A stretch of 64,000 nucleotides of DNA from NCBI GenBank assembly GCA_020064725.1, contig JAGTWJ010000002.1:62001-126000 (forward strand), given 5' to 3'. Source of the stretch: Drechslerella dactyloides (Eukaryota; Ascomycota; Orbiliomycetes; Orbiliales; Orbiliaceae). A program made the position numbers and the translations under genes. Under the pieces are notes generated by a model. The model was not told where the DNA came from. It saw only the letters and a program-made list of their open reading frames with translations, and made no database searches. Below are positions 48,751-60,392 of this stretch, in pieces (positions within the stretch are counted from its first letter, which is position 1; the number at the start of each line of letters is the position of its first letter).

Positions 48751-50267
48751 TTGTTTGCTCTAGTAATGACTCCGTTTGGAATTAGAAAGAGGTTCTAAGC
48801 CGCCTGGCTTGTGCTACATGCTAAAAGGGTAGCGGATGCCGCACTTACCAGTTTAGTTTATTCGGACCTAAGAGACGGTGTCAAGATTCAGTGGGATAGT
48901 GTGAAATACAGCGCTGTTTGGTTGACAGAAGCGAGGCGGGTAGCGTTCAACGCAGTTACGGTTCAGAACTGGCGGTTGGAAGGATCAGGGTGGAAGAAGT
49001 GAACGGAATAGCAGCTTGCAAAGAATATATTGAAAGGATAGAGGATGAACGGAAGGATAAGGAATGGTGAAGCCCACACTAGTAATTGCAAGGTGTATTG
49101 TGGTCCATTGATGTTGATGGGTGATGGTGAAGTGGAGGAGAGCTTGGTCATGAAGATGGCAACAAGACGTGTCCCACCACACGCACCCACTCAAAAACAC
49201 CTGCGCGTCTTCATTTTCCCCCGCTCAATCACGTGTAAGATGCCCCTCCAAATGTAAAGGAGAATACAATTATTTGTTCCAATTAACCTCACGGTCGCAT
49301 ATGAAGGATTCATAGGAGAGTGGTCTCTTGGATGCCAGTGTTCCCCGAGACAGCGGGACGGCGCCCGAATGGCTGTCACCCAGTCGGCCTGACTAAGCCG
49401 CAAGTATCGATGGTCAGCGGCTTCCCACAGCGGGCGGGAGCACCTTTCCAAGAGTGTCATTGGTGGGAGTGCCCCACCCTGCAGCAGCTTCCAGGCACTT
49501 TAATCTCGGATCCCGCATCAAGGGAGCCGAATGCCGGGGTTCTCGCCTTTCCAGCCCGCAAACCCAGGGGTTGCGAAACCCTCGTAAGGGGACTGAGGGT
49601 CTGCGTGCCGTCCGCATCCAACTTCTAAAGTAGGAAAATTTCGAGGTCATAGCGTTGGAGTTAGAAACACTGCCGCACTAATTACTTAGTAAGCGCCCTT
49701 GAAGAGTCTCGAAATCAGTGCGGCATCCCTTCGACGCGTGTTCTCAGCCCTAGGGAGAAGTTATATAGCGTTAAAATACATGCGGCACGCACGAGATATA
49801 TCCTCGGCATAAGCTAAGTTCAGTGCGTACTGTACGTACAGATGTTCCTACATCCAGGTCCATGGAGCCAACTCATGTCTACCTGATTAGCGCTGGCCTC
49901 GCGATGTCGCCGATTAAGAGCCCAGGTTGAAATGGAGAGAAAGTCTAGGTTACGAGATCAGAAAAACTCGCGCTGAATACAATTGCAATCGCTAGCTAAT
50001 GTAATTCAAAGAAGCGAACGGGAGCAAAGTAACATTAAAGTACGACGCACTTAGCTTTGACGCCGTTGGTTTCCGCAATGTATCAAGACCCCACCTGCAT
50101 GCATCTTGTCCTGTGGCGCGTCATAGCTAGCACGAGGCATTCCGGCAGCCTCATCGTCAACCTTTACACATCTCGTCCGCTGAACGCGGTATTCCAACAA
50201 AGCCATCAAGTCGTCCGTTGAGCTGACATAAAGCTCTACGCCTTTTCGAAGTACACGCATCACAAGA
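48751..50267. other. Intergenic region between divergent DUF3638 and F-box-like genes
   Basis: About 1.5 kb with no gene supported. 49320-49640 is GC-richer with frames on both strands that lack domains; 49640-50050 is AT-rich. Minus-strand frame 50051-50344 overlaps the next gene and is rejected. Confidence 0.45.
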
Positions 50268-51200
50268 ATGGATATTCTCCAGACGATATATCGATCGGTA
50301 GACTCGCGTCTCCGCTCAGGGCTGAACACACCAGCTGGTGCCACGCATTTCGAAAATGCAACAAGATCGAACGCAGGAGCCAGATCATATCTCGATCTCC
50401 AACCAGAGATCCAACCGCCACCCCTCCCGGCAGAAATCCATCTACATATTCTCGAGCAGGCCGATTTTGAAGATCACTTCACCCTTGCTAAAGTCTGCAA
50501 ACTTTGGCGACACTTTCTCAAGACCTCGAAAACGGTGCGAAAAAATCGCTATGAAACCTATAATTCATACTACGATGGACACTTGAAGGCCAATTTCGAG
50601 CAATGTCCGAAGCCCCGCCTCCACAAGATCATAAACCAACTTGAAACCTTTGTGAAATGCAAAGATGGCATATTTCGCCCTGGAAGGATCCATCTCCCCG
50701 TCAAGAGCGAAAGATGGGGTGGACGTTGGCGCCACGACGAAAGCCATCCTTCCAAGCAGTGGGTACAACCCAGGTGCAAGGTACTTGAACCTTTCGACTA
50801 CAACGTATGCAAGGACGATCCCCTTGTAATATATTCTGAAGGGGACGGACCAAAGCCCCCCGTTGGTACCTACAAAATTATGTACCGGATTGGTGATATG
50901 TTCTCAGAACACTCAGAATATTTCCCGCTTGATCCGAATGTGACGGTTGGAGATTACCTGTCGGAAATATCGAGAGTCAACAATTTAAATTTCGGCAATA
51001 TTCCACAAAGTGTGGGAGAGCACCGGCTGCAGTGCTGGCCTCGCAAGCGAAGCGCACACTTTCCCCTGCGAGGCAATGGCTGGAAAGATATAAACGTAGT
51101 ATGGTTGAGTGTCTACCCTATTTTTAATGACAGGCAGTATCGACTTGAACTAGCGTTTGTTCTGCGTGCTATCGAATATGCCATAGATCAGGAAAATTGA
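50268..51200 (+). CDS. F-box-like domain protein
   Basis: Single exon, 310 residues. After a 50-residue leader the segment PPPLPAEIHLHILEQADF then LAKVCKLWRHFLKTSKTV (residues about 51-92) is an F-box-like motif. The remainder is Trp/Tyr/Arg-rich with no repeat pattern, including GGRWRHDESHPSKQW and YRIGDMFSEHSEYF, and is not a family I recognise. The small size and single exon differ from the two longer F-box genes at 4042 and 35642, so it is probably a different subfamily. The Skp1-binding role is inferred from the motif only. Confidence 0.65.
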   Translation: MDILQTIYRSVDSRLRSGLNTPAGATHFENATRSNAGARSYLDLQPEIQPPPLPAEIHLHILEQADFEDHFTLAKVCKLWRHFLKTSKTVRKNRYETYNSYYDGHLKANFEQCPKPRLHKIINQLETFVKCKDGIFRPGRIHLPVKSERWGGRWRHDESHPSKQWVQPRCKVLEPFDYNVCKDDPLVIYSEGDGPKPPVGTYKIMYRIGDMFSEHSEYFPLDPNVTVGDYLSEISRVNNLNFGNIPQSVGEHRLQCWPRKRSAHFPLRGNGWKDINVVWLSVYPIFNDRQYRLELAFVLRAIEYAIDQEN

Positions 51201-51487
51201 TCTTGGATACATACGACCCACTCAGTATCGATATATCATGTATATACACTTTTATACCATATATACCACTATTTATATATAGTCTCAAGGTCGACGATTG
51301 GAACATTAGCGACTCGTTTTCGGAACATCTGCGGCCACAGTATACAAATTAATGAACGCGTATCCCAGATATGTAGGCTAATACTAATGTATAATTAATT
51401 ACTCTTAATTGCAGGATATCACCATTATTGAGGAACGCTTTAACGACAACAGAAACTGCGACACCAATTGTACGTAATTGTACAAGC
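51201..51487. other. Convergent 3' intergenic region
   Basis: 287 bp between the ends of the F-box-like gene and BTN1; AT-rich with repeated TATATA words. No features recognised. Confidence 0.5.
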
Positions 51488-53022
51488 TCAAGTCATCTTA
51501 CAGTAGTTCCTTCCGTGAGTCACCTGGTATCGACACAACCATGTTTCTAACGCCATGCTAATAAATGCGGCAATGCAAATGCCACCAGAATCGCTAACCG
51601 TCGTGGCACCGAGGCTAAATTCGCGATCCTCGTATGGCACGTTGTCTGTTATTTCCGCAAACGTATTCTGGATAACAGTTAGCGCGACTTCCTCACCAAA
51701 TCAAGAAAGACAAAGACAGAGAACTCCGCAGGTGCACTTACCACGTAGACCAGCCCACCCAAAATGCCTTCCCAAAATATGATTAGAAAGAGTATCCAAA
51801 TGCTTGGTATGAAGTTCCACACGGCGTGGGATGTCAACAATACTAAATTGGCAAACTGCAGAATGCTTGGAGGGTATAAATATCGAATTCTGAAGAACGG
51901 CGTGCTGCTTCGTGATATGAATACTCCAACTTGATATATCGTGTTATACGTCGGATAAGCATCCCGATAATTCTTGAAAGGCATCTCTTCCAAGGGATAG
52001 AGCAATGTCGGCGCAACTCCTTGGTTGATCGTGTACTCGGAGATATAAACTAGAAGCAGTGGCAGAATATACGGTACGACTAGGCCTCGCATACGTGCGA
52101 GATTCGCTTTTAGGTGTTTCCAGGCCCTTGAGACCTTGGAACCTGAAGAACCACTGGCGGTGAAGACTGACCCGTTCGAAGAATGCATCGAGTTGCTCAA
52201 AACCTCCGCGTCTTCGACGAGACCTTGCTCTTCTTCTCCTTCTGGAATCCTCGAATACGAGCTCTTTACGCCTTCAGCCTCGCTGGCTTTCGGGAGAGCC
52301 TCTCGGGGTAATATCGCGAAGAAGGATGCGAGCATTACTAGTGGCAGAAAGCAACTGAGCATGAGGGTCGCCTGGACACTGAATCCGAGCCACGTCGATA
52401 GCGCCAAATAGAATGTGCCACCGATGATGCCCGCTCCGCCTGTCCCACTACCCCACATGGCAAGCGAGAAGTGGTCGTAAAAGTGTGTCATCGCGAGAAA
52501 GGTCATCTCGCCACCGCCGGAGGATACTGACGCTAGGGCGATCCCAAACAGCTTCCAGCCTATCGAATCCCCGAACGCGACGACGAGCATGCCGCATGTC
52601 GATATCAAGAAGAAGGTGATTATTCGTACGCGATACGATATCAGGTGGATGAAGTAAGGCCCGGTGAGTTTCGTCAGGAACGACGGCAGGACGTCGAATA
52701 ACAACACCACGCCCTTCGGCACATTGGGTCCAACTAGGTCCAAGGCCGCGGATAGGATGATAACGTAGAGAACATTGTTTATAAGACCTAGCCTAGCCAT
52801 TAGCATGTTGCAAAGCGTGGTTTCATCGCCATCCTAATTCCTTTGTATCTTACCGAACAGCCAGAAGGCGGCGCAGACTCTCGGGTCTGCTCCTGCAAAT
52901 GATCCCCTGATACTGCCCCAGAGTAACGAGAAACGGGCCTTATACGCCCCCCAAGACGAGGCCGGCGACCCAGGCATCGGTAATCTGAACGCCGGCGAAC
53001 GTGCGCGGGGTAGTGACGACAT
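51488..53022 (-). CDS. BTN1: CLN3/battenin family vacuolar membrane protein BTN1
   Basis: Three exons on the minus strand: 52854-53022, 51742-52787 and 51488-51667 (phases 1 and 0), 464 residues. The CLN3 signature crosses intron 1: CAAFWLFG in exon 1, then LINNVLYVIILSAALDLVGP in exon 2. Many membrane segments follow (GVVLLFDVLPSFLTKLTGP, FFLISTCGMLVVAFGD, ASVSSGGGEMTFLAMTHFY, FWEGILGGLVYV), and exon 3 supplies NTFAEITDNVPYEDREFSLG and a cysteine-containing end. A long hydrophilic loop of about 70 residues sits in the middle. CLN3 homologues act in vacuole/lysosome pH and lipid homeostasis. It shares a 512 bp divergent promoter with VPS39. Confidence 0.93.
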
Positions 53023-53534
53023 GAACTTCCGTCGGGAGGCGTGTAGATCAGCCTGGTCTGGGATTCCTCCGTTCGCGTTCCCTGGCTATGATACCCGTGC
53101 ACCCCGATCCCACAAGGGCATGTTCGATGGATAGGCTGGACGGTCGCGCAGGATGTCAAATTCGAACTTTGGAATCCTCCGAGGGGTGAGATCGGTCTGC
53201 GCTCGCCTGTTTAAATAGCGGCGCCCCATGTGCATGTGGTCCTCGTGATGGGTGTTTGTACGCGGCGTGGTTAGGCGGTGTTTGGCGTCAGTCAGCATGG
53301 GATGTGCACTTTTAGCAGGTCGGCACTTGACGTTTGGTGCCACCACTCCCCAACAACTACACCAACATATGAGGTCAACCCGCATCGCCAGGTCCACCTG
53401 CGTTTTCTTCAATCCCGGAAGCCGTTCCGAACACGCCCCCAGCAGCGCGCGAATGGTCTCGTCGATGTCGCCATAGATGAGACCTCCATGAGAACCTCCG
53501 ATTCACCGGTATATCCGTTCAGGCGCACGGAGTT
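53023..53534. promoter_or_regulatory. Bidirectional promoter between BTN1 (-) and VPS39 (+)
   Basis: 512 bp separate the two divergent ATGs (53022 and 53535). No annotated ORF of credible length lies inside. A shared regulator is inferred from geometry; no specific factor site is identified. Confidence 0.6.
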
Positions 53535-56500
53535 ATGCTCACCGCCTTTCACGCTCGCTCCATCCGGGAGCTAGGATCCAAGGATAGGTCGCGTCAAGAA
53601 TGCATTCTAGCTTATGGTCTTGACCCCCGCTACTCCGCTGCGCGGTTCGCGCCGCATGTATGACGGTCATGGTTTTGCTAACTCTCGAGTCCTTCTAGCC
53701 GACAAGCTCCTCGTCGGCTTAAACAATGGCACCCTCCGAATCTACCGGGTCTCTAACCCGGCGGCGCCCACAGACCCAATCGACATCGAATGCCTTCGCG
53801 AAGTCGAAGGCTTCACGAAACGTCCGATCGTGCAGATGGGATGCATCAAGGAGTCTTCGATAGTCGTGGTCTTGGCGGACGGCTGCATATCCACCTATGA
53901 TATGAGCACGTACGATAAACTCGAATCGTTGGCGAAGACGAGGGGCGCCACGCTGTTCGCCCTCGCTAGTGGTGTCGAGAACGATATATCCGGGATACCC
54001 GCGGTTGTCTCTAGGCTAGCTGTCGTTGTCAAGCGCAAGCTCCTATTGTACCTGTGGAAGGACAGCGAGTTTCACGATTCCAACGAGATCAACCTGCCAT
54101 CGCAACCTCGGACTTTGACATGGGCTGCCGAAGGGAAGCTGTGCGCAGGGCTTTCGAATAGCTTCGCAATGATAGACGTAAACACGGAGCACGTCGAAGA
54201 CATCCCGATGACCAGTGGTGGGGTTGCAGGCGGTTACCTATCGTGGTCTACTCGAAGTCCCTTGGCCACAAGGCTCAATGAGGATGAGCTACTGCTTGTC
54301 AGAGACAGTAAGTACTCTTGCGCGTATGTAGAATACCCCTGGTACCCGGTTCTAACAATCATATTCATCCGTTCAGCATCCTCGTTATACATATCCTCTA
54401 AAGGCAAGCCAATCACGACGAAGCAGCTGAACTGGAACCACGCACCGGACCAGATTGGATATTCGTATCCATACATAGTATCTCTTCATCCCCACAATAC
54501 GCTACAAATACGCAATCCGGAAACACAACGCCTACTGCAATCTATTTCGCTGCCCGGCGCGAATCTCCTCCATACACCTCTATATAACCATACTTTATCG
54601 CACGCGGGGAAGCAGTTCTACCTTGCCTCACCGACGCAGATATGGAAGATGATCCTTGTTGACTATGCTACTCAGGTTGATGAGCTTACTGCGAAGGGAG
54701 AATATGATGAAGCAATCAGTCTACTTAGCCAGCTGGAGCTTGCTCTCTTCGAAGAGAAGGACGAAAAGATCAAAGAACTTCAGATGCTCAAAGCTGAGAG
54801 ACTCTTTTCTAAAGGCAAATATCAAGACTCGATGGATATTTTCACCCAAGTAGCTGCTCCACCCACGAGAGTCATCAAACTATTCCCCTCGATAGTAGCA
54901 GGAGACCTCTCCGGTCAGGTAGCACCCGAGGAGCCGACCGCGGAAGCGGAGGGCAAAGATGCAAATGCCGGAGAAAACGGTACGCCCGAGGAGGAGCCCG
55001 CAAAGAGGGAAAATGGCGAAAATGAGGGAAAGTCCACGCCTTTAGAAGAATCACCCCCGACACCACTCAGGGAGAATGGAGAGCAACCAATCACTCCAGA
55101 CAGTGCCTCCGCACCGAAAACAGGATATTTCGGAATTCCCGTAAGGTTCAAGCTGGGCGGTGGTGATGATGTATCCTCGATACGGTCGGGCAGATCCGGA
55201 CATCGAGATGGCGACAACAAGCGCTCTCCTTCACCGTCGCCTGCTCCAGGTCAGACCACGACACAAGCATCCACAGCGCGGGCACGCAAGAAACTAGGTG
55301 AGCAATATCGTCATAATTAGTGTGGTCATTTAAAGCTAATGTCAATACATCATACAGAGGGCGATACCTTGAAAAGAGCGGTTCAGGGACTTATATCTTA
55401 CCTGGTCAACATGCGTACTAAACTTCTGAAATATGTTAAACCCGATGTGGATCTCGACAAGCTGGAAGAGCAAGTCCAAACTCCTGAGAAAGCTGCGTTG
55501 TTGAATGGGGACCCGACAAAGAGTACTCCTACAATTGACTTGAGTGGCGCAGCCGCCCTGCTTCCTCGGCCTGAGCCTGGCAAGGAGCTCAGTAATCGCG
55601 AGCAACTGGAGACGCTACTGGAGATGGCCAAAGTTGTTGACACAGCCCTCATGCGTTCTTACATGCTGACGAATCCACGTCTTGTTGGATCGCTTGTCCG
55701 GCTTGACAACTTCTGCGATCCCGAGGTGATGCATGAAAAACTCATTGAGACTGGTCGGTTCAAAGAGCTCGTGGATTACTTGGCCAAGAAGAAACTTCAC
55801 AAGAAGGGGCTGGTGCTCCTGAAAAGGTAAAATTGCATTTTTTACACTCTAGTGCAATTAGATACTAACGTCTGCTGTTAGCTTCGGTGATCGAAATGAA
55901 CCCGACGAACGGGAGCCAGACCTTCACGGGCCTAAAGCTACTGTGGAATACCTGCAGCGGCTACATGCGGATCAACTACCGCTCATATTTGAGTATTCAA
56001 CTTGGGTTCTGCATAAAGACCCCAAGCTGGGAATGCAGATCTTCGTCGATGATACGCCGCAAGCTGAATCTCTACCCAGACACTTGGTGTTAGATTTCCT
56101 TAAGTCGGTGGACGTGACACTCACGGTCCAGTATGTCGAACATTTGATCCATGAGCTCAAGGACGACTCCCCGGAGTATCACAACTGGTTGATAGAGGGA
56201 TACTTGATAATGATGCGAGAGAAGAAAGAACAAGCTGGGGATGATGGCTGGACGTGGAAGCTCAACAAGGAAGAGAGAGCAGAGTACGCCAAAAAATTGC
56301 TACAGTTCACAGAAGACAGCCAGCAATATTGGCCGGAGAAAGTTATCAAACTTTTGCCCGTGGATGGTATGTCTCGACTCTTCACTAGCTTTTGTAGAGC
56401 GAAGGAAGCTAACTTTCTTAATAGACCCAACATTCTACGAAATTAGAGCCTCTATTCTGAGTAGACTAGGCGAGCATCGGCAAGCACTTGAGATATTCGT

Positions 56501-57171
56501 GTTCAAAATGCAGGATTTCATCAAAGCCGAAGCGTGAGTTACCCTGCATACTGGTCGTCCCAGACTAAAAGCATACTAATTGGTTCACTCTCAGGTATTG
56601 CAACCGTGTCCACCAAGTCTCTCCGCCTTCCTCCGACCCAGCCGAAACTTCCACGGAAACGGTCTACTCAATCCTTCTCTCGCTCTATCTATCGCCACCA
56701 ACTGGCAACAAGCCTCAGATAGAGCCGGCTTTAAGCCTTCTATCCAGGCACGGGGCGCGTGTCGACCCCCTAGAAACTCTTAAGCTGATACCCGAGGCTA
56801 TCAAAGTCGCGGACCTGGAGGCCTACTTCGAGAACCGGATACGGCACTCCAACACGCGCGTGAATACGAACCGCGTCATGGCACAACTCTACAAAGCGGA
56901 AGCGTTCAGATGGGAAGAGCTCAGCGCCGATGCGAAAAAGAGGGCGGTGGTCGTCGGCGAGGAGCGCGTCTGTCCTGTGTGCCATAAGCGACTGGGAAAG
57001 AGCGTTATCAGCGTCTTTCCAGACGGCCAGGTAGTGCACTATGGCTGTGCGAGCCGGCTGGCTGGGGAGAAGGGCATGGAAGTGAAGGAGGAACCGGAAT
57101 TAGGGCTCCGGAGAGGATTTGGAGCAGACAGATGGGGTTCGACGTCGGGGTCAACGGGTGGGTGGCGGTAA
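53535..57171 (+). CDS. VPS39: HOPS complex subunit VPS39/VAM6
   Basis: Seven exons: 53535-53616, 53699-54307, 54377-55297, 55358-55826, 55882-56366, 56425-56533 and 56595-57171; 1,083 residues with all phases consistent. Exon 1 gives the family start MLTAFHARSIRELGSKDRSR and the join restores ECILAYADKLLVGLNNG of the citron-homology (CNH) domain. Then come VPS39_1 TPR-like helices (QVDELTAKGEYDEAISLLSQ and the like), an acidic disordered insert at about 455-570, and C-terminal VPS39_2 with DPTFYEIRASILSRLGEHRQ and a RING-like CPVCHKRLGKSVISVF then HYGC. VPS39 links HOPS to Rab7/Ypt7 on the vacuole. The start at 53614, which lacks exon 1, is rejected because exon 1 restores the conserved N terminus. 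Confidence 0.93.
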
Positions 57172-58336
57172 CAACTTAAGTTTGCTGATAGAATTTCTTT
57201 TATCTTGTGTGAGTTGAAGGTTAGATCGGATTGGCTTTTCTTACCCTTGTGTATGATGACGACGACGACGACTTTTGAATCTGGGCATTTTCAGTATACG
57301 TATACCAGGCGTCGTGGGCATTTGGATCATTTCAGTTTATTCCGACATCTTCGGTAGCACAGGATCAATATACATCTTTCTTTCTTTCCTTCCTAAGCTT
57401 TTCAGCTCACTGATGATTAACTACGATGTGGCTAGAAGCCAGCATTTCTAGCCTAAAGTTAGTCTCAACGCCGGATTGAAGTTGCATATAATCTCATTGC
57501 CTAACTACCACATCACCAACACATCGAACTGTTACCAACAATCGGACCTCATCGTTTGCAGGGGCACCTAGCAGATCTTTCTTTACCTTGCTGTCAGTGT
57601 CAGGCGTTCCTGTGATCGGTGGGTAACCGTACGCTATCGAATTCTCTTACCATGAACATAAAAGCCCAGGGCCCGGTGACATTTTCACAAGGTCAGTTTG
57701 CATTTTTTTGGCCCTATACTATACTATGCCATCCGGCTACGCCTCCTGCAGTTGCCTCCATGCCGATTATCCTCCGCGGCTAGTCGATTTCACGCAATTC
57801 GAGCCATTATGCAGAGGGCGATAAATATTTGTACAGACTTCATGTGGACCTTACTGCTGGACGGCTATAGATATTGAAATCCTCGGTGTAAACGCACCAA
57901 CAAATATGAAAGTTGGTAAGATAGGGCAGGTGAATTGAGTAATATTTGCTAAATTAAAAACGATGCCAAATTACCGGCGATGTATTTGACCTCAGGTAGG
58001 CTTATAAGGCATTGGGATTACGCTAGCTTGCTTTAGCTACCATAGCACACAGCTAGCGTCCTTGAGAGACTTGGACGGCCTGTGCAGTGACGTCATGACA
58101 TATATATCAAGATCTTAAGAACTTATATTCTAAAAAAAAGAATGTGTCAAGTCCTTCTGTTATAATAACTCAGATTCGACTCTCGAGCAATCGAACGTGC
58201 ATTCGCCGGCCGGCTTAACTTATCCTTGGTCTCTATTTTCGCAAATTAATCTGCTGTTCAACCTCCTCAGTGGCCTTCCTAGGTCTAAAAGACTGCTGTT
58301 CGCGAAATTACATGCTCTATTATAAGAATAGTATAA

Positions 58337-58528
58337 TCATGCACTGGGGTTGTATCCACGCTCCTTTGCCTTGTGTATGAGCGTGACAACAGAGCTTCGG
58401 GTGATGCCAAACTTAGCAGCGACGTCCGCTTGCTTCCTCGCTAACGTCAATATCTCGATTCGTTCGCATGGAGTGGTAGTTCGTCGCTTGGTAATCATAG
58501 CAGCGGTAGTATTATTATTTGGAGGCAT
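58337..58528 (-). pseudogene. Transposase N-terminal (helix-turn-helix) remnant
   Basis: A 63-residue minus-strand frame with RTTTPCERIEILTLARKQ then VAAKFGITRSSVVTLIHKAK, the paired helix-turn-helix start of Tc1/mariner-like transposases. The frame stops at NPSA and no catalytic DDE part follows, so it is a truncated relic. It is alone; no terminal repeats were found. Confidence 0.45.
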
Positions 58529-59176
58529 GGAAGTAGCAGCTGATCATCGAAATTCGGCGAAGGGCTGTACGGCTGTTTTTTTTGCATGCCCCGAGGCCGA
58601 TTAAGACACCGATCCCGGCAACGCGAATTCTATATTATTAGTTTCATTAATTCATTTCTAAGTATCGAAATAGGTATTGAAAAGAATTGAGCGTTACCGT
58701 TTTGGCTGGCCTTCGCATGACTTCTCAAACCTGATATCAGTTTGACTTTCTGGCTTACATTCGGAATTTTCCGGCTTGCGTTGAATTCCCACCTACTCTT
58801 TCCCTCGGGGGAGTATTTTTTCCCGTTCTGGATCCACCCCAGACGCTCGCGGCTAACCAATCTTCATTTGTCTTAGTTCGGTACTACCCTCACGTCTCTT
58901 GTCGTATTGACGAATCCAGGACAGACCTTGGCCAGGGGTCATGAGATGGCAAAATATACAGAGCATGAGCTTTGATATGGAATTTATCGAGTATACTGGT
59001 GCTAGCAAGTTGTGCTAGCAAGTTGTGCTACCATAATCCTCCTCCTCCTCTTTGTCTTCAAGATTATCTATAAATATGCCCTCTGTTCTACGAACCTCAT
59101 CTCCCCTTCTTCTGAATCACCCATCGGTTGATACTCTACTATCATCTGTTAGACGGCGGAGCACACCTTCCGAAGC

Positions 59177-59301
59177 ACACGCACTCTCATTAAAAACCCA
59201 ATTGCACGCACTCATTAAATCCCGTATTGCACGCGCTCATTCAATTGATCAATCCAACATTGCACGCACTCATTAAATCTCATATTGCACACTTATATTA
59301 A
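59177..59301. repeat. Tandem-like promoter repeats, consensus TTGCACGCACTCATTAAAT
   Basis: Five related copies start near 59177, 59201, 59225, 59258 and 59283. The two best (59202 and 59259) share TTGCACGCACTCATTAAAT; the others differ by one to several bases. Spacing is 24-33 bp. They end about 55 bp before the start codon of the secreted protein at 59358. Confidence 0.8.
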
Positions 59302-59357
59302 AACCAAAACGCGCTTCGTTCTATTTATCCACATCAAACGAACCTTTCATTTAAAAG

Positions 59358-60392
59358 ATGTTGTTCTCCAAAGTCGCTGCCACGGTCGCTTTTTGCGCAG
59401 GGACCTCCGTCGCTATCGTGTCCAACGGGTCCCCTTTCATAGCTTACGTTTGCCCGCCGGGCCCTGCCAGCAACCCTTTTGCATATAGAAACGCTGCATC
59501 TACCCGGGGTGTGCAAACAGGATGCGGTTATGTGGCACAAGACAATACAAACCGACATGGAGTTCTGGTTAATCAGTGCCCAGCACAGTTACCGGATACA
59601 CCTGAATGCACCTGGTATGCCTTCGATCAAACCTTCGATATTCCCGCCAATGGTGCGCCTTTTGTGTTCTACGCGACAAAAAATAAAGCCGACTTTGATG
59701 CCACAGCCGTACGGTGTAATCAAGCAGGTTGCAAATGGGTATCACGCGCGAACAAAGTGAAGACACCTGGCACCATGGGGATTCTCTGCAACATGTGCGA
59801 GAGGTCGCCAGAATTTACACCTGGCTCTGACGGGTATGGCTTCGACAACAACCCCCCTCCGGCCCCTCCCCCAGCTCCACCAGCTCCACCAGCTCCACCA
59901 GCTCCAGTTCGTCCACCAGCTCCACCAGCTCCTGTCAAGCAGGTGACGGTGACATCTACGCGAACGGTCGACGGCAATAATGTCAATACTATATACAAAA
60001 CAGTGTTTGTTAACGGCGAGGCCACCGCTACCCTGACAGAATACCAAAACCTACGACGCAAGGCGACTGTGACGTCGACGATCACGGTCGGGAGACACTC
60101 GAAGACAGTTTATGTAGTGTATGTTCGCGGGCGGCCCGTTCGTACGTCTACAGCCCCAGCCGCTGAAACGAGCACTGTTACACGGTATATTAAGCAGAAA
60201 GGTCGGAGGGTGAAGACTATCTATATACAATATGTCAACGGGCAGCCCGCTATTACGAAGACTCAGACCAACGTTGTCACAAAGAATATCACGAAGAATG
60301 GTTGGAGGATGACTACGAAGACCGTTAACTATGCAAAGGGCCCGATGCCAACCGGCGATGGTCAAGAGGTATACGACGGTGAAAGCTACTAG
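59358..60392 (+). CDS. Secreted cysteine-containing protein with four C-terminal threonine/valine repeats
   Basis: Single exon, 344 residues. Residues 1-19 or so form a signal peptide (FSKVAATVAFCAGTSVAIV). The mature protein has eight cysteines (32, 56, 74, 84, 120, 125, 144, 147), enough for four disulfides, then a Pro/Ala hinge (166-193) and four related repeats of 32-37 residues: 196-232, 236-268, 272-303 and 305-335. Each follows a T-V-T-x-T...V-x-T-[IV]-Y-x-x-[YF]-V-x-G pattern, for example KTVFVNGEA and IQYVNGQPA. The order signal-cysteine domain-hinge-repeats suggests a cell-wall or apoplastic protein; effector status is only speculative. I recognise no named family. A cluster of tandem repeats sits in its promoter. 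Confidence 0.7.
   Translation: MLFSKVAATVAFCAGTSVAIVSNGSPFIAYVCPPGPASNPFAYRNAASTRGVQTGCGYVAQDNTNRHGVLVNQCPAQLPDTPECTWYAFDQTFDIPANGAPFVFYATKNKADFDATAVRCNQAGCKWVSRANKVKTPGTMGILCNMCERSPEFTPGSDGYGFDNNPPPAPPPAPPAPPAPPAPVRPPAPPAPVKQVTVTSTRTVDGNNVNTIYKTVFVNGEATATLTEYQNLRRKATVTSTITVGRHSKTVYVVYVRGRPVRTSTAPAAETSTVTRYIKQKGRRVKTIYIQYVNGQPAITKTQTNVVTKNITKNGWRMTTKTVNYAKGPMPTGDGQEVYDGESY

Larger units (their letters stand above)
57172..59357. other. Intergenic region of about 2.2 kb
   Basis: It contains a transposase remnant (58337-58528, minus), a duplicated GCTAGCAAGTTGT motif around 59001-59030, and the tandem-repeat promoter of the secreted protein. No other gene is supported. Confidence 0.5.

Noticed and set aside
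53614..53700. VPS39 start at the in-frame ATG 53614
   Set aside because: Sequence from 53614 to 53698 lies in an intron; the upstream ATG at 53535 gives the conserved family N terminus after splicing.
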